Of a stretch of DNA of 64,000 nucleotides, positions 62,366 through 64,000 are shown in pieces. The notes under the pieces are model-generated. The model ran no database searches, had not been told where the DNA came from, and saw only the letters and a list, made by a program, of their open reading frames with translations. Each line of letters opens with the position of its first letter. The stretch's first letter is position 1. The translations under genes were made by a program, and so were the position numbers. This DNA is from Vulcanococcus sp. Clear-D1 (GTDB taxonomy: Bacteria; Cyanobacteriota; Cyanobacteriia; PCC-6307; Cyanobiaceae), in contig NZ_JACVZV010000015.1 of assembly GCF_014654725.1 (NCBI RefSeq), positions 124,001 through 188,000 of the forward strand, given 5' to 3'.

Positions 62366-63184
62366 ATGTTGGAACTCTTTCACGCAGCACCGTCGTACTA
62401 CTCGATGGTGGCGCGCCTGGCCCTGGCGGAAGCGGGCGTGGCTTACGTCAGTCGGCTGATGGACATCCATCTGGCCAAGCAGCAGCTGAGCCCGGCTTAC
62501 CGGAAGCTCAACCCCCACATGACCGTGCCGACCCTGCGGGGCCCCGGGTTGCTGCTCACCGACAGCGCGCAGATCCTGATCTATGCAGCCCAGCAGGCCG
62601 CGCAACGGCCGGAGCAGTCCTGGGCTGATGTCGATGCCAGCCGCGCCGAGGCCATTCAGCGTGCCGTGGCGGGGCACTACGCCCTCTCGATCGAAACGCT
62701 CACCTTCGGCAAGGTGCTGGCCACTCGCCCCTGGTTCAAGGCGGTGATGGTGCGGATGCTCAGCGGCATCAACGCCAAGCTTGAGCGCGACATCGCTGGC
62801 AAGCCCGATCAGGCTGCGCTTCTGGAGGCGAAGGTGCAGCAGAACCGGGCACGGCTGGCTGTGTTCCGCGACCGGCCAGCCCCAGCCGTGTTGGCCGAGC
62901 AACAGGATCAGGTGGCGGCTTATCTGGCATCGCTGCCGCCGGTGGTGGCGAGCGGCTGGTTGTTTGGTGCTCGCATCAGCTCAGCTGATGTGGTGCTCGC
63001 CGTGCTCTGCTCGCGCCTGGCCATGGCCGGCGAACTCGCGTTGCTCAGCAGAGCAGATCTCCAGAGCTGGTGGCAGCGGTATCAGCAACGGCCAGCGTTT
63101 GCAGCGGCTGATCTGTGGACCCGTTTTCAACGCCGCCGTTTTGTGCAGTCGCTGCTGGAGGCTCGGCACACCCGCTTCAGTTGA
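62366..63184 (+). CDS. Glutathione S-transferase-like protein
   Basis: The 272-residue protein has a thioredoxin-like N-domain with MLELFHAAPSYYSMVARLALAEAG and a cis-Pro-like TVPTLRG and the D-S/A motif (LLTDSAQILIYA) that binds glutathione in the family. The C-terminal domain is helical. The start is the ATG at 62366; the track ORF from 62177 is longer than the family. The substrate is unknown. It is convergent with the metallopeptidase gene, with an eight-base overlap. Confidence 0.88.
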   Translation: MLELFHAAPSYYSMVARLALAEAGVAYVSRLMDIHLAKQQLSPAYRKLNPHMTVPTLRGPGLLLTDSAQILIYAAQQAAQRPEQSWADVDASRAEAIQRAVAGHYALSIETLTFGKVLATRPWFKAVMVRMLSGINAKLERDIAGKPDQAALLEAKVQQNRARLAVFRDRPAPAVLAEQQDQVAAYLASLPPVVASGWLFGARISSADVVLAVLCSRLAMAGELALLSRADLQSWWQRYQQRPAFAAADLWTRFQRRRFVQSLLEARHTRFS

Positions 63185-64000
63185 GGCTGCCTGGCTTGGG
63201 GCAATCCCGATCCAGCAGCACCGCCGCTTGGCCTTTGCCATCCCGTTCGGCGGGTTGGGGGTCAAAGGCGTCGTCGCTCACATCAAAGGTGCGTGTGGCG
63301 CAGTGCAGCGTGAGCTGCCGCTGCGTGTAGGTGCCATCAGCTCGGCCCTTGCCCTGTTGGGCGGCCATGCCGATGCACTGCTGCTGGTTCCCCCAGACGC
63401 AGCTGGCAGCACCGAGCAAGCCACCGATCAGGTTGGTGGCAATCTGCTGACCTCGATCAATTTCGAAGCGGCGCACTTCATACCGGCGCCGGTTCAATTG
63501 AAGATCGTCGGCGCTGAGTTGGAGCGGCCGGCTGAAGGTTTCGGCGGTGTCGATCCGCCAACCGCCCAGTTGCTGGCCAACCTTGAGCTGGCTGGTCAGT
63601 CCGCGGGTGAGGGCTTCAAAGCGGTCCTTGGGGTAACCGTGATGCTGCGCCGCAAGTCGTTCGTAATCCCCCATTTCGAACATCAGGTTTGCCGTCTGGG
63701 TGAAGTCGTCCACACCGAGGGCGCCAGTGTTGAGCATCCAGCCGAGAAACACCCCTGTTCTCCAGTCGGCTGCCAGTTCCTCCTGTTTCACGGTGAGGCC
63801 CATGCCCCCTTGGAAGGGCCCGCGGCCCTTCTCCCGGTTCACGTGGTGGCCCCACTCGTGGGCCAGCACAGCCAGATCCAGCAGCAGGAGCTCCCGATCG
63901 GTTTTGCCCCGAGCACTGCGCACGCTTTTGCGCAGGTTGAGCCCCATGGCGAGTTCCTGGCTGGGCGGGCAGTAGTAGGCCATTGGGTGCGCCACGCGTT
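63177..64000 (-). CDS. Neutral zinc metallopeptidase (YpfJ-like), 5' partial
   Basis: The frame is open to the window edge, so the N-terminal part of the gene is missing. The zinc motif AHEWGHHV (HExxH) and the downstream glutamate in EELAADW fit the YpfJ/KPN_02809 metallopeptidase family. The C-terminal region is less conserved. The GTG at 63995 given by the track would leave too little N-terminal sequence, so it is probably internal. The substrate is unknown. Confidence 0.85.
   Translation of the reverse strand, partial: RVAHPMAYYCPPSQELAMGLNLRKSVRSARGKTDRELLLLDLAVLAHEWGHHVNREKGRGPFQGGMGLTVKQEELAADWRTGVFLGWMLNTGALGVDDFTQTANLMFEMGDYERLAAQHHGYPKDRFEALTRGLTSQLKVGQQLGGWRIDTAETFSRPLQLSADDLQLNRRRYEVRRFEIDRGQQIATNLIGGLLGAASCVWGNQQQCIGMAAQQGKGRADGTYTQRQLTLHCATRTFDVSDDAFDPQPAERDGKGQAAVLLDRDCPKPGSLN

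Noticed and set aside
1-64000. tRNA, rRNA, CRISPR array, insertion sequence or prophage
   Set aside because: No tRNA-like cloverleaf, repeat-spacer series, transposase or phage gene cluster was recognised in the intergenic regions.

Overview
The window reads as chromosome of a high-GC unicellular picocyanobacterium of the Synechococcus/Cyanobium type. The case rests on photosynthesis genes (psaK, the 33-codon petN, a plant-type ferredoxin, thf1/psb29, a Psb32-like TPM protein), cyanobacterial regulators and families (cyAbrB, a perfect NtcA box, DUF1830, DUF2103, DUF2256, DUF2499/DUF3593), type III glutamine synthetase, a PyrF-PyrE fusion and a 6S RNA candidate behind purK. I see no tRNA, rRNA, insertion sequence, prophage block or CRISPR array. 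It looks like ordinary compact core genome, with about 75 genes on both strands, many overlapping by 1-10 bases. Most long extra ORFs are antisense shadows caused by high GC.

Layout. 0-10 kb: cut-off delta-12-type desaturase, MIF-like protein, glycogen phosphorylase, NtcA-preceded glnN with a TerB-like neighbour, ferredoxin, NAD malic enzyme. 10-20 kb: cyAbrB facing an unlisted small membrane protein, a coupled deoxyribosyltransferase-like/PRTase pair, a translationally coupled DNA-repair cassette (metallo-beta-lactamase exonuclease, ATP-dependent ligase, Lhr-like helicase), class I aldolase and nadA. 20-31 kb: phosphoesterase/glycosyltransferase pair, lambda-R-like transglycosylase, Psb32-like protein, MidA-type methyltransferase, channel-like protein, aroB, recQ, a lone sugar ABC permease, purK and the 6S RNA candidate. 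31-42 kb: clpS, petN, cofH, thf1 divergent from clpP, Tat amidase, COQ4-like protein and ftsH. 42-53 kb: MacB-like permease, pyruvate kinase, MazG-like protein, YggT, scpB, ilvA, dxs with an overlapping FAD oxidoreductase, psaK and its DUF neighbours. 53-64 kb: DOMON-like/kinase pair, TpsB-type outer-membrane protein, a three-gene ABC-2 exporter with lipoprotein, pyrFE, a GST-like protein and a cut-off zinc metallopeptidase.

How the genes fit together. Central carbon is well represented (glgP, fba, pyk, malic enzyme, dxs), as are biosynthesis (aroB, nadA, purK, pyrFE, ilvA) and nitrogen response (glnN with an NtcA site). A recurrent theme is thylakoid proteostasis: ftsH, thf1, clpP, clpS and a Psb32-like protein all lie here, although not in one operon. 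The best leads for new biology are the exonuclease-ligase-helicase cassette, a COQ4-motif protein in a lineage that makes plastoquinone rather than ubiquinone, the coupled base/nucleoside enzyme pair, the DOMON/kinase pair, and several short genes absent from the ORF track. I found no clearly unprecedented multi-gene system.
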